Source: Tannerella sp. (lineage in GTDB: Bacteria; Bacteroidota; Bacteroidia; Bacteroidales; Tannerellaceae). Taken from it: 10,525 nt of DNA. How positions within the stretch are numbered: the stretch's first letter is position 1; each line of letters opens with the position of its first letter. Positions 9,101 to 10,525 of the stretch are shown in pieces. Under the pieces are notes generated by a model that was not told where the DNA came from, made no database searches, and saw only the letters and a program-made list of their open reading frames with translations. Both the position numbers and the translations under genes were made by a program. Location of the stretch: contig JAISYY010000185.1 of the NCBI GenBank assembly GCA_031269635.1, forward strand, positions 1-10,525. The letters are read 5' to 3'.

Positions 9101-9329
9101 AAATAAGGGCTTTTATCAGTTGCCCGTAATTCTTTTCCTCCGAAGCGGCCTGATATATCGAATCCACCCCGGACTGCATGGATTGAGGCAATCCCTGTTC
9201 GCGAAACTGTTCGATTTTTTCCCATTCATTTGCATACTTGTTCATATCCCTGTTCATTGCCGGTTTGTTTTGCGACCCGCAAGCAGCCATGAAAACCGCT
9301 GCTGCCGTTATAAAAAATATCCTGTTCAT
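3180..9329 (-). CDS. alpha-2-macroglobulin family lipoprotein with thioester (MG2/A2M/TED)
   Basis: This 2049-residue envelope protein belongs to the bacterial alpha-2-macroglobulins, thought to trap attacking proteases through a reactive thioester. A lipoprotein signal ends at Cys17 (VFMAAC). No acidic run follows the Cys, so a surface-export signal is not evident and a periplasm-facing anchor is more likely. Domains, approximately: helical N-terminal region 20-370; MG1-like 385-490; beta domain 510-580; MG2 595-690 with DRAIYRPGQ at 601-609; VEEYKRPAFEV at 688-698 opening the next MG domain; further MG domains to about 1190; Ala/Pro/Gly-rich linker 1220-1255; A2M core from NETAFFYPAL (1260-1269); thioester domain from about 1470 with YPYECAEQ, thioester residues Cys1486 and Gln1489; C-terminal MG10/receptor-binding-like domain about 1850-2049. 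It is longer than the E. coli homologue YfhM (about 1650). Unlike many proteobacterial homologues there is no pbpC next to it; a peptidoglycan amidase gene diverges from it instead. The segment at 1179-1219 resembles a TonB plug (see findings). Confidence 0.95.
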   Translation of the reverse strand: MNRIFFITAAAVFMAACGSQNKPAMNRDMNKYANEWEKIEQFREQGLPQSMQSGVDSIYQAASEEKNYGQLIKALIFRINGIGLTMENDEGANLIFDTLKREAEALPQPAKSVVYSIIGQMYEDYYDRNVWRINRRTNAADDPDDIHTWDTRRLTEETVKYYDLSLQDIKTLQNEPVGNYNDILLEGYDPVYQPSLYDVLAKRALACFASTFNVYSLPQQVFVVNDPRYFAGAREFTATDIQSADSLSPPYLSLKIYRELLRFHLEKSGYAASADNANEDVAALIDVDLRRLSFLKEQGRYADNERMYEEALTRMSRDYKAYDHNARVLLQLAGFYSERGEAWRDDRQEENKPGYAKAFRLCERIENEYPGRWEDRVNALKETIVKKEMNLRVEETQLPGKPFLALLKFRNIDVLHQVTYRLSEQEAIAYHYSRKDIPGFVEALEREPVRKRIELPGQEDFQYCTAEIKIDPLEKGFYLVLWSGSEDPPSSSGDIRTSAFIQVSSLMAYDRKIDGITTVAVTERESGKPVPGAEVTAYRGVNVRTSCVSDKNGIATGLKEKENDDYCTIVHGDERLLLFRLSYDRKHYPETAGDHAVLFTDRAIYRPGQMVYFKAILLHHAADGGRTVQSGKDVNVRFLDVNRKVIAEKKLTSNDFGSVNGSFTIPQGLLNGNMRIECSGSGSVSIRVEEYKRPAFEVKFHPVKGNFALNERVTVTANAKALAGYAVNNAGVRYRVVRSMRYRYYGWHPPFGGENREIASGVLKTDGKGDFSVEFDALADDIRDDRKIYTYTVTADVTDVNGETRSAAVDVYIGNKPLLVTADLPDELASGKPDGYAVRTTNLNGEFTPASVTVEIISLKQPPGLLRNRIWRGEKIDVYTIPEDEFRREFPLDAYGDELNPENFKETGTVARYVIETAERTKLDLSALKQPGFYRIKLTADNRKGVVVDHIHHVCLLDDRAGEIGNMDKWLRTVKAAGEPGGNVEFLVAGGHVYCEIIHENRIVKAWWITAGATPVSVTCPVRKEYSGGFAVQFCMIRDNRKYSAVVPVTVPFTNKMLDVKLATFRDKLLPGENETWTVKVSDKKGKSEMAEVVASLYDASLDEFVPHRWPDVSGIYYRHVNTSLFRWNLNAIECYARSETVYGAPPVSPAKPEVFLTDINWYDRTYRNAFAGPGASGEIRIRGLALVEEDAAAVYRLAEPSPEALNEAIVVGFGSMRKEAAPAGEPAAPPANALAGASQQPGGGTADAFAGVATRTNFNETAFFYPALRTNERGETLIEFTMPEALTRWKLLSFAHTKDLKAGSYTNELITQKQVAVSANPPRFFRENDTIEFTAKVNNLTLQDLDGRTLLRLYDALTMQPADAILRSEQAPRFTVKAGGSAALVWKLAIPEGIRAITYRLTAQAGTHTDGEEKTLPVLTNSMLVTETLPFSIRAGREKEFSFDKLVNGNSPTLRNHSLTLEFTSAPAWYAVQSLPYIMEYPYECAEQTFSRYYANALATAIIDRTPRIKQIFDLWKTFGSEALASNLEKNRELKQVVLEETPWLMQADSETERRKRIALLFDLNRMRDEMNRTFNKLKDAQNPDGGFPWFDGLPSDRYITQHIVTGLAHLAKLDAIYGTPVAVPPQNGHEAPAPHVAAAGQIVQRALSFLDRKIADDYKKLPGRETDMDKRHITAIHLHYLYACSFSGHRPAGGDQREAFDFYLAQAGRFWKEFSTHDKALAALVLHRNGRTENAQAIVRSLGEYAQQSEELGMYWKDNVAGRFWHQAPVETQALLIETFHEVAPADSSAVEEMKIWLLRNRQANDWKTTKATAGAIYALLATGGGNLPDESKTPDIEIARKPLAAVARDDIRPEPGTGYVKTSWHAAAITPQMGLLKVKNPNRKGIAWGSLYWQYFEQIDRITTAETDLKMNRQLFLRTLTGKGETLQPINEGNRLHVGDLVRVRMELRAGRDYEYVHLKDMHASGFEPVSVLSGNRYRDGLWYYESIRDVSVNFFIHSLPKGVYVFEYDLRVSHAGDFSNGITAIQCMYAPEYSSHSEGLRITVD

Positions 9330-9358
9330 ATCCTCACAATTTTAAAAAAAGACTGGTG

Positions 9359-9366
9359 CAAAGTTA
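9359..9366 (-). promoter_or_regulatory. -7 box of the macroglobulin promoter
   Basis: On the minus strand the box reads TAACTTTG followed by CA, an exact match to TAnnTTTG with the common trailing GC/CA. It is 30 bp before the ATG, so the leader would be about 20-25 nt. No good TTTG is seen at the -33 position (about 9386-9389 on the minus strand), so either the -33 is degenerate or an activator helps. It is the only exact match between the two divergent genes on this strand. Confidence 0.6.
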
Positions 9367-9382
9367 ATTAATTGTTCCATTG

Positions 9383-9414
9383 TTTTCCGGATTCACAATA
9401 TTTTTTTATTTTTG
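9383..9414 (+). promoter_or_regulatory. promoter of the amidase gene
   Basis: The -7 box TATTTTTG at 9407-9414, followed by CA, is an exact fit to the Bacteroidota consensus TAnnTTTG. The upstream element is imperfect: TTTT at 9383-9386, spaced 20 from the -7 box. Transcription would start near 9420 and leave a leader of about 80 nt, A/T-rich and without a Shine-Dalgarno sequence, as is usual in this phylum. The leader contains AGAAT three times in tandem (9463-9477). Confidence 0.6.
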
Positions 9415-9500
9415 CACCGGAAAAAAATAATGGTTTAATGAATAGCATATAAGTTTCCATACAGAATAGAATAGAATTGAATCCAAAAGTGAGTTAATAA

Positions 9501-10511
9501 ATGAGATTTTTAGCGTTGTTGATTTGTGTACTTTCCTGTTTTAGTATAGCTGTTTCTCCCAAGGAAACAGCTATACCCGGACGGGGTGAAGGGATTTACC
9601 GGTTCCTGATTAACAACGGCCGCGATCCGAAAATCCATTTTGACGAATTTGTAGCGCTCAACAAAGACCGGCTCGGCAAAAACAATACATTAATCGGCGG
9701 CGTATCTTATATCTTGCCTTCATTAACGCCCGAAACGGCCTCCCCGCCGGAAAACGATGATGCCAACAGCAGAAGGAAGAAAAAAGAACCGCTTTTCGGC
9801 AAAAAATACGATGAATATACCGTCCATTCCGACAACTTGAAAGGGGCGACGTTCTACTTGGTAAGCGGACACGGGGGGCCTGACTGCGGAGCTATCGGCA
9901 TCGCCGGCGGGCAGGAAATTCATGAAGACGAATATGCGTACGACATCATGCTGCGCCTCGCCCGCAACCTGATGACGGAAGGCGCTACCGTGCATATCAT
10001 CATCCAAGACAAACAGGACGGCATCCGCGACGGCCAAATCCTCAAAAACAACAAAAGGGAAACATGCCGGGGCAAAGAAATTCCCCTGAACCAAAAGAAA
10101 CGCCTCCAGCAACGCTGTGATGCGATAAATAAACTGTATAACCATTCAAAAGGCGGATACCACAGGGCCGTTTTTATTCATCTGGACAGCCGCAGCACAA
10201 AACAGCAAATGGATGTTTTCTTTTACTACCAGGAAAGAAACGCAACCGGGAAAAAATTAGGCGAAACCATGCGGATCACCTTCAGGGAGCAGTATCAGAA
10301 ACATCAGCCGGGCCGGGGGTTCACCGGTACGGTCAGCACGCGGGAACTGTTCGTATTGTCCAACAGCAACCCCGTCAGCCTGTTTACCGAACTCGGAAAC
10401 ATAAAAAACAGCTTCGACCAGCGACGCTTCCTGTCAAGCTCCAACCGGCAGGCGCTGGCAAACTGGATGTGCCGCGGATTCATCGCCGACTATAAAAACT
10501 CAAAAAAATAA
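9501..10511 (+). CDS. secreted N-acetylmuramoyl-L-alanine amidase (Amidase_3), LysM-like N-terminus
   Basis: This 336-residue zinc amidase should cut the bond between N-acetylmuramic acid and L-alanine in peptidoglycan, in the periplasm. A signal peptide is clear at residues 1-18 (hydrophobic LALLICVLSCFSIAV). Residues about 28-73 resemble a degenerate LysM peptidoglycan-binding unit (EGIYRFL ... LNKDRLGKNNTLIGG ... YILP). A basic linker (RRKKK, 91-95) leads to the catalytic domain at about 115-332. Likely zinc ligands are His124 in VSGHGGPD, Glu144 (or Glu142) in HEDEYAYD, and His227 in FIHLDS; the catalytic glutamate is probably Glu297 in FTELGNIKN. The pattern EDEYAYD ... LRLARNL ... PLNQKKRLQQR ... 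NRQALANW is that of Bacteroidales amidases. Where Amidase_3 proteins normally have DPGA, this one has DCGA (Cys129). The ATG is preceded by an in-frame TAA (9495-9497), which fixes the N-terminal limit. The gene diverges from the macroglobulin gene. Confidence 0.93.
   Translation: MRFLALLICVLSCFSIAVSPKETAIPGRGEGIYRFLINNGRDPKIHFDEFVALNKDRLGKNNTLIGGVSYILPSLTPETASPPENDDANSRRKKKEPLFGKKYDEYTVHSDNLKGATFYLVSGHGGPDCGAIGIAGGQEIHEDEYAYDIMLRLARNLMTEGATVHIIIQDKQDGIRDGQILKNNKRETCRGKEIPLNQKKRLQQRCDAINKLYNHSKGGYHRAVFIHLDSRSTKQQMDVFFYYQERNATGKKLGETMRITFREQYQKHQPGRGFTGTVSTRELFVLSNSNPVSLFTELGNIKNSFDQRRFLSSSNRQALANWMCRGFIADYKNSKK
9544..9576 (+). repeat. perfect 13 bp inverted repeat inside the amidase signal-peptide codons
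   Basis: GTATAGCTGTTTC (9544-9556) and GAAACAGCTATAC (9564-9576) pair perfectly around a 7-nt loop (TCCCAAG). The hairpin starts 43 nt after the first base of the ATG and covers codons 15-26, around the signal-peptidase site. It encodes SIAV on one side and ETAI on the other. There is no T-run after it, so it is not a standard terminator. It could slow translation during export, act as an attenuation or RNA-stability element, or bind a protein as DNA. Confidence 0.85.
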
Positions 10512-10525
10512 CCCCCGAACACGGA

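Larger units (their letters stand above)
9355..9418. repeat. inverted repeat joining the two divergent promoters
   Basis: GGTGCAAA at 9355-9362 and TTTGCACC at 9411-9418 are exact inverse copies, 48 bp apart. Each includes the TTTG end of the -7 box and the first bases toward the start site of its own promoter. The TTTGCA part is expected because both are -7 boxes; the two extra matching bases may be chance or may mark a shared initiation-region sequence. Confidence 0.6.

Noticed and set aside
9430..9452. Tiny upstream reading frames (ATG GTT TAA and ATG AAT AGC ATA TAA) in the amidase leader
   Set aside because: Such short frames arise readily in A/T-rich leaders, lack ribosome-binding context, and nothing suggests they are translated.
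9723..10145. 140-codon minus-strand frame opposite the amidase
   Set aside because: It is the antisense shadow of the conserved catalytic domain.

Overview
The window looks like chromosomal DNA from a member of the Bacteroidota, most likely the order Bacteroidales. Three things point there. The amidase and the very long alpha-2-macroglobulin lipoprotein are of the types found in that group. Intergenic regions carry TAnnTTTG-type -7 promoter boxes. Shine-Dalgarno sequences are not evident before the starts. Genus cannot be settled from the sequence alone.

There are four genes, all apparently intact. From left to right: an MscS-family mechanosensitive channel (38-1159, minus); formate--tetrahydrofolate ligase fhs (1184-2857, minus), 24 bp upstream of the channel gene and probably co-transcribed with it; a 322 bp non-coding gap (2858-3179) with a perfect 26 bp palindrome and a candidate promoter; a 2049-residue alpha-2-macroglobulin-family lipoprotein (3180-9329, minus) that fills more than half the window; a 171 bp divergent promoter region (9330-9500); and a secreted N-acetylmuramoyl-L-alanine amidase (9501-10511, plus).

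Functionally, fhs feeds formate into the folate one-carbon pool in the cytoplasm. The MscS channel relieves turgor in the inner membrane. The alpha-2-macroglobulin lipoprotein carries an intact thioester motif (CAEQ) and probably traps foreign proteases at the envelope. The amidase cleaves peptide stems from peptidoglycan. The last two are transcribed away from one another from promoters whose -33 regions would overlap, so their expression may be linked.

I see no mobile element, CRISPR array, tRNA or rRNA gene, or defence island, and no convincing new multi-gene system. The points most worth a second look are a SusC/TonB-plug-like motif pair inside the macroglobulin, a perfect 13 bp stem in the first codons of the amidase, the palindrome upstream of fhs, and the mirrored divergent promoters.
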